The notes below the pieces were generated by a model, which saw only the letters and a list, made by a program, of their open reading frames with translations, had not been told where the DNA came from and ran no database searches. A DNA stretch of 22,607 bases from a virus. The stretch spans positions 1-22,607 of the IMG/VR virus record IMGVR_UViG_3300017989_003671; one strand, written 5' to 3'. Positions 1 through 7,923 of this stretch are shown piece after piece. Position 1 is the stretch's first letter. Every line of letters begins with the position of its first letter. A program made the position numbers and the translations under genes.

Positions 1-575
1 GACAGGGTATAAGTAAGCGTTGTCGGCGTTGCATCCCAAACATCGTAAACCGCTTCATATCCAGCGTAAACGTAGAACGGCGGATAGTAAGTATGTCCAG
101 TAATTACACCGTCTTCGTATTCCATTGGAATACCCTGGCTGGTATCATCAATAATCAAATCTTGGATAACTTGACTAAACCTGTGGGTATAATCTGCCTC
201 ACGAAAAATAGATTCAATAATACAATCCGGCGTATCATTACTCACATGATATGGAAGGGCTACGCTTGCACTACTCCACGTAATATTCTGAAGGGCAGCC
301 AAAACCTCTGCCTTTTTCCCGTTCAAAACATTAATTGTCACGGGCCACATAGGTTCACGCTTGACGTGCGTCTTGTCTCCCGCTCCATGATGTCGTATGT
401 CGTACTCTACGCCATAGGTTACATCGCCAACTACTACAGACTGAACATAACTTAAATTTGTCCAAGCTACAGGCGCAGAGGCCGATGCATCACAAATCAC
501 ATATCGGTGCAAAGCATCTTGGCCGCGTAAATAACTATTTTCCGGCGGTGCTGGAAGTATGTCAGTAACAGCCAT
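1..575 (-). CDS. Candidate major tail tube protein, 3' end outside window
   Basis: The frame is open from the ATG at 575-573 to the window edge, giving 191 codons with no stop. A good Shine-Dalgarno (AAAGGAGAAAGAC) precedes the ATG. The protein starts MAVTDILPAPPENSY and includes a central stretch VEYDIRHHGAGDKTH followed by MWPVTINVLNGKKAEVLAAL. I see no signal peptide or membrane segment. The gene follows the head-tail connector and tail-completion genes directly, which is where siphophages encode the tail tube protein. The HHG-containing strand and the alternating hydrophobic pattern suit a beta-rich tube subunit, but I recognise no diagnostic motif. The function is inferred from position. 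It could instead be another virion protein. Confidence 0.6.
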   Translation of the reverse strand, partial: MAVTDILPAPPENSYLRGQDALHRYVICDASASAPVAWTNLSYVQSVVVGDVTYGVEYDIRHHGAGDKTHVKREPMWPVTINVLNGKKAEVLAALQNITWSSASVALPYHVSNDTPDCIIESIFREADYTHRFSQVIQDLIIDDTSQGIPMEYEDGVITGHTYYPPFYVYAGYEAVYDVWDATPTTLTYTL

Positions 576-590
576 GTCTTTCTCCTTTAA

Positions 591-1082
591 TTAGGCCATA
601 AACATTATTTCATATTCATGTCTGAATTCTTTTATATCTTCTGTGGCTTTTTCTCCCGTATCTCTGATTCCTTGCACTACGATTCCCATATCCGTCAAGG
701 TTTTACCGGAATAACTCGTTCCACCAAGCGTTACGGAAAACGTGGTCGTATGGAGTGTTTTTGTGTTTCGGAAAAGCTGAAGAATGTAGGAAGATATAAT
801 ATTTATCTCTTCCGGCCCTCCAGTTTTCCGGTCATCCCACGCACCGAAATACATTTGATATAAACCGAGCCCCAGGCCGCCTTGCTGTTTTATTTCTTCG
901 ATATATTTTGGTGACTCGGTATATATCACGGGTTTTTCAAGTTGGCTCAGTACATCTTCTTCTGGGAAGCCTAAATAGGTTTCCCAACGACTCCAGGGAA
1001 CACCGCCCGAAATCTTGGCATTGAAAAGAGCCTCGAAACATCTTTCACAATCTTCTATGATATGTGTCTGCCTAACACTCAC
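591..1082 (-). CDS. Tail terminator/completion-type protein (positional inference)
   Basis: This 163-residue protein uses a GTG start immediately after the TAA of the preceding gene (TAAGTG), so translation is probably coupled. There is no signal peptide. It contains SGGVPWSRWETYLGFPEEDV near the N-terminus and a beta-rich second half (TTTFSVTLGGTSYSGKTL). It lies between a gpG/gp10-like tail-completion gene and the tail-tube candidate. In siphophages that interval normally holds the tail terminator, which caps the tube at the neck. No family motif was recognised, so the role rests on position and size (tail terminators are often 130-170 residues). Confidence 0.55.
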   Translation of the reverse strand: MSVRQTHIIEDCERCFEALFNAKISGGVPWSRWETYLGFPEEDVLSQLEKPVIYTESPKYIEEIKQQGGLGLGLYQMYFGAWDDRKTGGPEEINIISSYILQLFRNTKTLHTTTFSVTLGGTSYSGKTLTDMGIVVQGIRDTGEKATEDIKEFRHEYEIMFMA

Positions 1083-1523
1083 TTATGTTCGCCCGTCTTT
1101 GCGTATCGCAAGCAAAACCTGTCGCCTGATTCTACCCTGTATAGCGGGTCGTCTCTCGTTTACAGGAGCTCCAATAAAGCGTCGGGGTTTCATTCGCTTC
1201 CTTTTCCCCTTTTTCCCCTTTGTGCCGTCATGAACATATCTGTTATAGTTTGCTATTTTGGGATCAGACCAAACAGCTACAACCGTACTCGACAACGGAG
1301 TCAGCTTCAACGAATTGGACAAGTTACCTGTAATCCGTGCAATGGGCATAGTGGCTTTGTGTGGCTGGCCTGGTTTATAATGCGGGCCGGAAAGATTCTT
1401 GTCGGCTGCGTCGTATATCTCCTGTGCACCCTTAAGTATCTCCCGCGCTCCAGCTTTAGCAAGAGCTAACTTTACAGCCCTGCTTTTAAGGATAAATCTG
1501 CTTGTGTCAACCAACTTTTCCAT
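1083..1523 (-). CDS. Tail-completion/neck protein, Mu gpG or HK97 gp10-like
   Basis: I place the start at the ATG at 1523-1521, which overlaps the previous stop as TAATG and is preceded by GAGGAGGAGGG. An in-frame extension upstream to 1688 lies inside the neighbouring gene and is rejected. The product has 146 residues and begins MEKLVDTSRFILKSRAVKLAL. The middle has PIARITGNLSNSLKL, and the C-terminal part has NRYVHDGT followed by a basic run and MKPRRFIGAPVNE. The order 'G.L..S', then 'Y..YVH.GT', then 'P.RFIG' is the pattern I know from Mu gpG/P2 gpS and HK97 gp10 family proteins, which finish the tail or join it to the head. Position supports this. Which of the two families it belongs to is uncertain. 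Confidence 0.7.
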   Translation of the reverse strand: MEKLVDTSRFILKSRAVKLALAKAGAREILKGAQEIYDAADKNLSGPHYKPGQPHKATMPIARITGNLSNSLKLTPLSSTVVAVWSDPKIANYNRYVHDGTKGKKGKRKRMKPRRFIGAPVNERRPAIQGRIRRQVLLAIRKDGRT

Positions 1524-1996
1524 TAAGCCCTCCTCCTCACTAAATGGGCAACCTGTCCTACACTTGCGGGAATATCGGAAACATCCCTTATTAAATATTT
1601 CTTTGAATCTTTTGTGATATAATCCGTATATTCGCTTTTCCCCGACAAATCGGCAAACGAGCCGTCGGCCGTATTTACCGTCCCCCACAAAAAGAGATCG
1701 TCTTTCTGGATTTCCCCAATAGTTTCGATAAATTCTTTCATCGTTGGTATACTATTTCCCGCAAGCCCAACCGGAGAAAACACCGCCTTAATGTTAATTG
1801 TCGTAGTGCTGGTATTAATTAAACCAGTGCCCTCACAATCATCTTCTCCCGGATTTGCAACGTGCCAGTCGGGAGAATAATTCTTTCGACCCTGTTCCAT
1901 ACAGGGACAAGTATCTCCCGTGACCGTTGTTAGCGTGGCAGTCTCCGCAAGATCGTCAGTTGCCAACCATAAAAGAAATTGATCTCTGTAGCTCAA
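1523..1996 (-). CDS. Head-closure/head-tail joining candidate
   Basis: This 157-residue protein probably starts at the TTG at 1996-1994, which overlaps the stop of the preceding gene as TTGA. It begins MSYRDQFLLWLATDDLAETA. It has a Cys pair near residue 30 (TCPCME) and another Cys in EDDCEGTG. The C-terminal part (KYLIRDVSDIPASVGQVAHL) looks like a beta-rich joining-protein core. It shares overlaps with both neighbours, so it belongs to the connector operon. The place between the adaptor candidate and the gpG-like protein fits a head-closure protein. The function is inferred from synteny only. Confidence 0.5.
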   Translation of the reverse strand: MSYRDQFLLWLATDDLAETATLTTVTGDTCPCMEQGRKNYSPDWHVANPGEDDCEGTGLINTSTTTINIKAVFSPVGLAGNSIPTMKEFIETIGEIQKDDLFLWGTVNTADGSFADLSGKSEYTDYITKDSKKYLIRDVSDIPASVGQVAHLVRRRA

Positions 1997-2490
1997 CCGT
2001 CATCAACCCCAAGAAAATTCAACTCTTCGTCGCTATCTTGATAGGCAAGGCCAAGGTCAATCTGTGTTTTCTCGTCACCGTCTGGATGATAATCGTCTCC
2101 GCCGTGAGTCACGGCTCCGTATTTTTCGTAAACTATACCAGCTTTAGCAAGCATCTCTTTGGCTTTTTTTAGAAGCCATTCCGCGCTCCCGACAATATCG
2201 GCAGCCTTTTTGTTTTTAGATTCTACTGGCCCCGCCCTGAAATCATTCTTTGATGGTCTGGATGCAAATAAATGAGCTACGTAATAACATTCGGCGGCTA
2301 ACGCTAAAGCCCCTTTGTCGGCATCCGCAGCCGTTAGTGTTGTAAGGTCGGTTCCTTTATTAGATAGAATTTCATTCAACCAACCATCACCAGCCGGGAT
2401 ATATGGAGCCAAGGCAAGGGTTGCATCAGGAGCCTCGGTAGTCGTCCATCCGCCAGTTGCTTGTACTTGCGCAGCAGTTATATTAGCCAT
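1993..2490 (-). CDS. Head-tail adaptor candidate
   Basis: This 165-residue protein starts MANITAAQVQATGGW. The ATG lies inside the last codons of the preceding gene (8-base overlap ending in ATGGCTAA). The N-terminal two thirds looks alpha-helical: TAADADKGALALAAECYYVAHLF, then KKAADIVGSAEWLLKKAKEML. The tail is acidic (DDYHPDGDEKTQ, DSDEELNFLGVDDG). A short helical protein placed before the head-closure and gpG-like genes is typical of gp6/gp15-type head-tail adaptors that dock under the portal. No direct family motif was recognised, so the call is positional. Confidence 0.5.
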   Translation of the reverse strand: MANITAAQVQATGGWTTTEAPDATLALAPYIPAGDGWLNEILSNKGTDLTTLTAADADKGALALAAECYYVAHLFASRPSKNDFRAGPVESKNKKAADIVGSAEWLLKKAKEMLAKAGIVYEKYGAVTHGGDDYHPDGDEKTQIDLGLAYQDSDEELNFLGVDDG

Positions 2491-2833
2491 CAGCTTCCTT
2501 TATTTGATATTTTGCTAATATTTTGTCACGCTCTTCAATTGTTTCGGCGTTTGCCAATTCCCTTAGAACCTGCCGAGACATTTCAAGCAGATCAACAAGT
2601 TGTTTGTTGTTCTTTTCGAGCTTGGACACATATATCGTATACTGCCCTATCAATTTCTGGGCTTCTTCCAATTCGGATTTGACTCGTTGGTATTCATCAG
2701 CCTCAGTTTGATTAATCCGAGCGGCTTGTTCCTGTCCAGCAGGTACGGTTCGGCTTTCGTTAGGTTTTGACTGTGCATATCCAGACGAGCCAAATAAAAT
2801 CATCAGACAAACTATAATTAATGCTCTTTTCAT
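2483..2833 (-). CDS. Exported coiled-coil protein, unknown function
   Basis: The start is well supported by AAAGGAGAAAGAA before the ATG. The 116-residue product begins with a classic signal peptide (MKRALIIVCLMILFGSSGYAQ) with an AXA-like site at GYAQ and no lipobox cysteine. The rest is charged and helical: a heptad-rich stretch at about residues 45-85 (YQRVKSELEEAQKLIGQY, YVSKLEKNNKQLVDLLEM), followed by another helix. It should therefore act in the periplasm or outside the cell as a coiled coil. A spanin-like role is possible, but the gene sits among connector genes rather than in a lysis cassette. I do not assign a function. Confidence 0.65.
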   Translation of the reverse strand: MKRALIIVCLMILFGSSGYAQSKPNESRTVPAGQEQAARINQTEADEYQRVKSELEEAQKLIGQYTIYVSKLEKNNKQLVDLLEMSRQVLRELANAETIEERDKILAKYQIKEADG

Positions 2834-2847
2834 TTCTTTCTCCTTTC

Positions 2848-3393
2848 TTAGAATTCCCTTTTCATTTCTCCGCTAAACACAAAAAACAATCCGACTTGAC
2901 CAAGTACATCAAACACAACATATTTTCCATATCTTTTTGTAACATCGTTTATATTTTTAAATGTTCTTACATGAGCAGGATTGTCAAAACAGGGAACCGA
3001 TGCAACAACTTTTTTGCCGAATGGTATTTTTTGAATTAAAGCAATATCCTTTTCAAGGTGTTCCAAGACTTCGGACAAAACATAATAGTCTGCATCGGGC
3101 AACGGACAAGTATTTAAGTCTGCGCAAATAAAAGTATAATCCGGCACTAATTTTTTCGCCATATCAATGGCTACATGCGAAAAATCAATGCCGATATAAT
3201 CTTGGAAACTTTCATCCCGTAAATATTTCGCAAATTGACCAGGCCCACAACCCAAGTCTACGATTCTCATTTTGGGGTTCATGTTTTTTACAAAAACATT
3301 CCAAATAGGATAGTATGGTGATCGCCTATAATGCACTTTATAGTCTTCAGAGTACCTGTAAACTTCGTCATAATATTTGCTGTTTTGTTCCAT
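2848..3393 (-). CDS. Class I SAM-dependent methyltransferase
   Basis: This 181-residue protein has the Rossmann methyltransferase motifs in order. Motif I is VDLGCGPGQF at residues 45-54. The acidic ribose-binding residue is in YIGIDFS (D70). A further motif is CADLNTCPLP at about 90-99, and the post-motif is YVLSEVLEHL at about 104-113. This is the small Methyltransf_11/25-like architecture used on small molecules, sugars and proteins; it lacks the target-recognition domain of a DNA restriction methylase. It begins 8 bases after the glycosyltransferase gene, so the two are probably made together. I infer modification of a glycan or virion protein; the substrate is unknown. The C-terminus is somewhat short. 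Confidence 0.85.
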   Translation of the reverse strand: MEQNSKYYDEVYRYSEDYKVHYRRSPYYPIWNVFVKNMNPKMRIVDLGCGPGQFAKYLRDESFQDYIGIDFSHVAIDMAKKLVPDYTFICADLNTCPLPDADYYVLSEVLEHLEKDIALIQKIPFGKKVVASVPCFDNPAHVRTFKNINDVTKRYGKYVVFDVLGQVGLFFVFSGEMKREF

Positions 3394-3401
3394 AGCGTTT
3401 T

Positions 3402-4451
3402 CTAAAAATTATCATAAAACTTGGTTAGGTTTCCGATAAAATTTTCCATAGATAGCTTCCGCCTGTGCATCGCAAGGTTTGTTCGTTTTTGTATGTGTTC
3501 ATCCCATCGTTCAATAAATTCATCCGGCGTATTGGCCACTATCCCAATATCATATTTTTCAATAAGTCTGTTTACCTCCTGCACTCCAAATGAAACTGAC
3601 GGTATGCCAGCCGCAACCGCGTCAAAAAATTTATTGGGCATATTAATATCAAATACTTTTATTTTTTTGTTATTAGCTAACCAGTTACCTACTATATTCC
3701 ACGAGTGTTCGCCTAACTTCTCAATAACCAAACTCATCATCATTTTAGATATTCGGCATCCTAAATTCATGTAGTGAATATTCAATTTATCATCTGCACG
3801 GGCTGTAATAGACGGCGTATACATATATATTTGACATTTCCCTCTCAATGCCTTACATAAATCCGTATAATTCCTCCATATCTCTCCACTGTTTATTACA
3901 TCCATTGAGACCCCACCATTAATTACGGCACCACCGTAGAATCCCTGGGGTTTTGTTATATACCAATCTTCCGGGCAGGCCGGAGGAATGAAAGTTGTAG
4001 GTTTTGATGTTCGTGTTTTTATCTCTTTCTGGCAACCCAAACTTGGCAAAACCAATCCATTTGAGCAACCAATAGCCATATCCTCATCGTACCATATTAC
4101 TTTTTCACCCGTAGCATCAACCGTCTGTTCGCCAAAAAGCCATCTATTAGAATCGTGAACATCAAGGATAATCTTTGCCTTTGGATTCAATTCTCGAATC
4201 GTCCATGCCATCCAGTCGGGCGTGTTGTGAACATGGAATATATCAACTTTGCCAAAGAACAGTTTTATTGTTGATCTGAATTTTTCCGGTGTTTCATAAT
4301 AATTGATGCTATCGTAAAGACTTTTATCATACTCTTTGGGTAAATGAGAAATTAATCGTATTTCATAACCAAGATTTTTAAGTACCCACGCTTCTTTTGT
4401 GACACGCGCACAATTGTGATGAGTAATAAAAGCGAGTTTTGGCTTCTTCAT
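3402..4451 (-). CDS. GT-B fold glycosyltransferase (family 4-like)
   Basis: This 349-residue protein starts MKKPKLAFITHHNCARVTKE. The N-terminal domain has the GT-B pattern 'DIFHVHNTPDWMAW' (about 70-83) followed by IILDVHDSNRWLF (94-106). The C-terminal nucleotide-sugar domain includes VFDINMPNKFFDAVAAGIPS (265-284) and a conserved-type Glu in VQEVNRLIEKYDIGI. These are hallmarks of GT4-like retaining enzymes that move a sugar from a nucleotide donor. There is no membrane segment. It is placed between exported virion-type proteins and a methyltransferase in the structural operon. It could glycosylate a virion protein such as the fibre, or alter the host surface. The acceptor and donor cannot be read from the sequence. 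Confidence 0.85.
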   Translation of the reverse strand: MKKPKLAFITHHNCARVTKEAWVLKNLGYEIRLISHLPKEYDKSLYDSINYYETPEKFRSTIKLFFGKVDIFHVHNTPDWMAWTIRELNPKAKIILDVHDSNRWLFGEQTVDATGEKVIWYDEDMAIGCSNGLVLPSLGCQKEIKTRTSKPTTFIPPACPEDWYITKPQGFYGGAVINGGVSMDVINSGEIWRNYTDLCKALRGKCQIYMYTPSITARADDKLNIHYMNLGCRISKMMMSLVIEKLGEHSWNIVGNWLANNKKIKVFDINMPNKFFDAVAAGIPSVSFGVQEVNRLIEKYDIGIVANTPDEFIERWDEHIQKRTNLAMHRRKLSMENFIGNLTKFYDNF

Positions 4452-4468
4452 CTATTTATCCAATCTAT

Positions 4469-4879
4469 TTATTCTTTGATTTCTCTTAACACAAATTTCC
4501 TATAAAGTGATAATTGATTAATATTGAGATTTCCCTTTGCGTCAAGGTTTTTTAATGCTTCAACAATCAGTTTTTCCGTATATTCTCCAAATACGATTTC
4601 TTTTTCTGGCACTGCGTCCCATTTAGCATTTATACTGCCATTGGGATTTTGTTTAGCTTCAATCGCAACTCGTTCCTGTTCGTTGGGTGCAAGTTGATCC
4701 TTTAAGTCGTTGATGACTTTCCAATCGCTAAAACTCGCCTTTTCGGGCAACAGCGAAAGTACAATAAATCTTTCGAGCATGCTCAGATTGACTTTGAATG
4801 GAACATACTCTGCCGTAAGGGATGTAGAAAATAACAAAATACCAATGAACAGCCCGATACTCATTTGCGCACGTTTCAT
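4469..4879 (-). CDS. Small exported protein, unknown function
   Basis: An AGAGAGGAGAATTTAAA leader precedes the ATG at 4879. The 136-residue product has a signal peptide (MKRAQMSIGLFIGILLFSTS, then LTAEY), so it is predicted to be exported. The mature part of about 110 residues is hydrophilic and helical: LSMLERFIVLSLLPEKASF, VINDLKDQLAPNEQERVAIE, then YTEKLIVEALKNLDAKGNLN. There is no Cys in the mature part and no further membrane span. It lies just after the fibre-like gene and a terminator-type hairpin. No family was recognised. A chaperone or partner for the exported fibre-like protein is one possibility, by proximity only. Confidence 0.6.
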   Translation of the reverse strand: MKRAQMSIGLFIGILLFSTSLTAEYVPFKVNLSMLERFIVLSLLPEKASFSDWKVINDLKDQLAPNEQERVAIEAKQNPNGSINAKWDAVPEKEIVFGEYTEKLIVEALKNLDAKGNLNINQLSLYRKFVLREIKE

Positions 4880-4908
4880 TTTAAATTCTCCTCTCTGTTT
4901 TAAATAAC

Positions 4909-4932
4909 GGGGCTGTTTTTAGGCACAGCCCC
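4909..4932 (-). terminator. Terminator-like hairpin after the fibre gene
   Basis: The 8-bp perfect stem GGGGCTGT/ACAGCCCC closes an 8-base loop just beyond the stop of the fibre-like gene. On the minus strand it is followed by GTTATTTAAAA, a weak T-tract. On the plus strand it is followed by AAAGCC and then eight T residues. It may partly stop or stabilise the fibre transcript. Some read-through is expected, because the genes beyond it have no obvious promoter. Confidence 0.55.
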
Positions 4933-4944
4933 AAAGCCTTTTTT

Positions 4945-7461
4945 TTAATTGTAATTATCGTAGATATATACCCAGTATTTCGTACTGGTATTCCCATCGA
5001 TATACAAGGGTACGGCTCCGATCTTATTTGCTCCGGTATTTCCATCGGCAGTATAGCCCATTGATGTGCTTCCATCCTCGTTATAAAGGTAAAACAGCGC
5101 ATCCGTCGTAGTGCCTGAAACATTCAGACTAAATGGGCAAGCAGCTGTTTCGTTTCCCGCGCTCAACATGTGCATTCGTGCGCCGAAGATAGCAATGGCA
5201 TTCGTAAGGTTGCCAGAATCACCAGTATTAACCCAGATACCATCATTGCGAGCCGCAACCAGATTCCCGCCTGCGGCCACTGCACTGTTTACGTTTACCC
5301 ATGCTGAAGCAGCAGCGAGATGACCTGCATTTGTTCCTGTCGTAGTAACATCAACTTCAATCGCCGCACCGTATCCATCACCAACGTTAGCGTTTGCCAT
5401 ACTTGTTGCTATGTGTGCGCCCCGCGTAAACGATCCAGTCACATCAATACCGTAAGCTGTCCCGCTTGTTAATGTTCCACCAGCGATGTCAATTCCAATC
5501 GAAGATACTGTTCCGGTTGTCTGAGTGCTATTTGGCATTTGTATATTCACACCACGCCAATTTATTGTTCCAGCACCCGAACTCTGTACTAACGCTCCAG
5601 CCGTACTAAGATTTAACCCGTAAATCGCAGTTGTATTAGCTGCCGTTTGGCTCAACGCCGGTAACTTTAAGCTAATTGCGGTAACATCCTTGTCAGTTGT
5701 CATGGTAACATTGCCATTTAAATCCATCTCAAAACCAATGGCGTCATCGTCTAACGTAGTAGCACTGCCAAAATCAGCATCAATTAAAGTGCCGGACACC
5801 CATTCAGTTTCGAGTTGTAGATCAATTGCGGCACCGGCAGCCGATGGTGCTATGGTTACAGATGTTCCGCTTACTCCTGCATCTGACGCAACACTTCCAG
5901 CGGTAAAGTCGCCATCTACATCAACGCCACCAGCAAAACCCGCAAATGCAAGATTATCAGATGTGTTGATTGTTACTGTACCTTGATCGTTATCACTCGC
6001 AATAAACGTAATTTGACCAGATGTTCCAGCGTTAGCACCGGTTGACATTGTTGAAGCAGCCGTGACCGTTGCATCAGAAGCAATCGTTCCGCCCGTAAGT
6101 GCTCCGACCACATCGGCATCACCATTGACAGTAAGATTGTCACCAACGGTTGTTTCGGATGTCGAATGTCCAATGTCAACCGGGCTTCCCGATGTTCCGG
6201 TATTGATGTCAATCCCGTTCGTCGTGTTAGAATTGTCAAACGTCATGGAAGTTGTACTATTGACATCAAAAGTAGTCCCGTCCGCTGCAAACGTTCCATC
6301 AATATCGGTATTGTCCAGATTTGCCGTTCCGTCAACATCCAAATCAGTTCCTACATCTAAACCCGCCGCAAGGTCAATTTTTTTATCAAACGTATATCCA
6401 GCACTTTGAGTAGATGTGAACCCCCACGTAGCATTTGTAGGGGTGGCATTTGCCGTGATAGCGATTTGGAACGTATCATCGGTATCACCCGCCGCATCAG
6501 AATCAGCATCACCAATAATCTTGAAAGCAGGTTCATTTTCGTCTGCGGTAGTATATCCGACCGTCAAACCTGTGCCGATATGTGCCTGTTTCGCAATTCC
6601 CAATCCGCCGTCTGACTGAAGCGCTGCAACCGTTGTGCTTGATGCGTCCGTTGTATTTGTAGACTCAATTAAATACTGTGTCTGGAATTCGCCCTCTGCC
6701 TCGGAAAAAACCATATAGAATGCAGTGGTATTAATTAAACACCTTAACGTATTATCATACCAGACGTTGCCGGAGGCATCCGTGATGTCATCGAAATGGA
6801 AGATATATCCGTAATCTTCCCAATTCGCCTTTGCGGTTCCGTTTCCCCATAGGCCGGTTCGCATAAATGCCATTGGGAATGATGTCGGATTTGTTATAGA
6901 CGAAAAGTTTTCAGGAGCTTCAATTTCTGCATCAAAGGCATAATAAGCCCCACCACTCGGAGACTTGGCTGGTAAATTGATTTCGGCACAAATCGCAGCC
7001 GCCATACCGCCACCCGCATCTCCGGTAGACCCTGTACTATAATCCACTCGTCCGACAATTCCGTTCACCCAGGATCCGGTTTGAACATCTGCAATGACTT
7101 TAGCGTAAAATGCCTCAGAAATCGCACCTGCGCCGGTTTGGGTTAGCGTAACTGTTGTAGCCCGCTCTGTTCCAGAAGTGTTTGCGTTGGTCTGTACTAC
7201 GCTCAACAGGTCTTCGCTTTCATCCCAAAAAACATAATTCCCGGATGTGGCACCGAAAAACTTGACGTCATATCCAGTATCGTCTTCGCCGACTGTCAGG
7301 GCACCTGCATGGGTAAGCCCATAAATCGTTATGTTAGTTAAGCCATCCTTAATCCAACTTTTGAAGGTTCCCACGTTACCAAAGCCGGAAGGTTCACGAT
7401 TCTGTGCGAACAACGGAAATGCAAATCCGATCATTAAAAGAAAGATGATTAATCGCTTCAT
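4945..7461 (-). CDS. Large exported beta-repeat fibre-like protein
   Basis: The 838-residue protein starts with a clear signal peptide (MKRLIIFLLMIGFAFPLFAQ, residues 1-20). Its ATG overlaps the previous stop as ATGA and is preceded by TTTGGAGGTGCAAG. Residues 63-85 contain GYDVKFFGATSGNYVFWDE, a segment I associate with virion fibre and surface proteins of environmental phages. From about 370 the sequence becomes a Gly/Thr/Asp/Asn-rich series of short turns (VDGTANLDNTDIDGTFAADG, TVNGDADVVGALTGGTIASD), as expected for beta-helix or shaft repeats. The C-terminus ends GAVPLYIDGNTSTKYWVYIY. It is likely a tail fibre, head fibre or other surface protein. A cleavable signal peptide on a virion component is unusual, so release to the cell surface is an alternative. 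Confidence 0.7.
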   Translation of the reverse strand: MKRLIIFLLMIGFAFPLFAQNREPSGFGNVGTFKSWIKDGLTNITIYGLTHAGALTVGEDDTGYDVKFFGATSGNYVFWDESEDLLSVVQTNANTSGTERATTVTLTQTGAGAISEAFYAKVIADVQTGSWVNGIVGRVDYSTGSTGDAGGGMAAAICAEINLPAKSPSGGAYYAFDAEIEAPENFSSITNPTSFPMAFMRTGLWGNGTAKANWEDYGYIFHFDDITDASGNVWYDNTLRCLINTTAFYMVFSEAEGEFQTQYLIESTNTTDASSTTVAALQSDGGLGIAKQAHIGTGLTVGYTTADENEPAFKIIGDADSDAAGDTDDTFQIAITANATPTNATWGFTSTQSAGYTFDKKIDLAAGLDVGTDLDVDGTANLDNTDIDGTFAADGTTFDVNSTTSMTFDNSNTTNGIDINTGTSGSPVDIGHSTSETTVGDNLTVNGDADVVGALTGGTIASDATVTAASTMSTGANAGTSGQITFIASDNDQGTVTINTSDNLAFAGFAGGVDVDGDFTAGSVASDAGVSGTSVTIAPSAAGAAIDLQLETEWVSGTLIDADFGSATTLDDDAIGFEMDLNGNVTMTTDKDVTAISLKLPALSQTAANTTAIYGLNLSTAGALVQSSGAGTINWRGVNIQMPNSTQTTGTVSSIGIDIAGGTLTSGTAYGIDVTGSFTRGAHIATSMANANVGDGYGAAIEVDVTTTGTNAGHLAAASAWVNVNSAVAAGGNLVAARNDGIWVNTGDSGNLTNAIAIFGARMHMLSAGNETAACPFSLNVSGTTTDALFYLYNEDGSTSMGYTADGNTGANKIGAVPLYIDGNTSTKYWVYIYDNYN

Positions 7462-7913
7462 TCTTGCACCTCCAAATTTTCAGAAGTATCTTCATTATCA
7501 TTTTCAGAAGTATCTTCGTTTACTTCCAAATTTTCAGAAGTATCTTCATTGTTAGGTTTCACTGCAGGCGAAACCCGCCGCCCCCTTAGCCTTGCCCTTT
7601 CTTCCTGCTCGTTCCGCAGCCGTTGAAGTTTTTTCTCGCGATCTTCTGCATACCGTTTTTGGGCTTCTTCGGTTGTGCTCACCTTTTTATCATAATACTT
7701 TTTCCACTTCGAGGCTGCTTTATTTGAGTTGTCTAATGCAAGTAGCCCCTGACTGATTTTGTCATGATAAAAGGGTACATCGGGAACCTCGTGAGGGATT
7801 TTTTTATCAATCATATATTGGTTAATGCTCATATAATGATTATAATTCCCCCTCACAGGACAGGACAAGGAGAGAGGTTTCTTTTTCTTGCTTGTTACAT
7901 ATATTACACCCAT
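7458..7913 (-). CDS. Small charged protein with repeated acidic tail
   Basis: AAGGAGTGACTT precedes the ATG at 7913. The 151-residue product has no signal peptide or membrane span. Residues 1-60 are basic to neutral. Residues 61-115 form a long charged helix (EEAQKRYAEDREKKLQRLRN, EQEERARLRGRR). The last 30 residues are three copies of an acidic unit, NEDTSENLEV, NEDTSEND, then NEDTSENLEV. It lies between the major capsid gene and the fibre gene and overlaps the fibre start by 4 bases. No family was recognised. Placement suggests an accessory virion or assembly protein. Confidence 0.6.
   Translation of the reverse strand: MGVIYVTSKKKKPLSLSCPVRGNYNHYMSINQYMIDKKIPHEVPDVPFYHDKISQGLLALDNSNKAASKWKKYYDKKVSTTEEAQKRYAEDREKKLQRLRNEQEERARLRGRRVSPAVKPNNEDTSENLEVNEDTSENDNEDTSENLEVQE
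7472..7550 (-). repeat. Tandem in-frame coding repeat (3 units)
   Basis: On the plus strand, TTTTCAGAAGTATCTTC occurs three times at about 28-30-base spacing. The two outer copies share a longer flank, CCAAATTTTCAGAAGTATCT. The units encode the NEDTSEN repeats at the C-terminus of the neighbouring protein. Near identity at DNA level indicates recent duplication and a site prone to copy-number change by slippage. Confidence 0.85.
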
Positions 7914-7923
7914 AAGTCACTCC

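Noticed and set aside
93-455. Plus-strand 120-residue frame at the left edge, and other plus-strand frames throughout
   Set aside because: They are antisense to well-supported minus-strand genes and have no consistent ribosome sites or recognisable domains.
1523-1688. Longer start of the gpG-like gene
   Set aside because: The extension lies inside the upstream gene, while a strong ribosome site and TAATG overlap mark the start at 1523.
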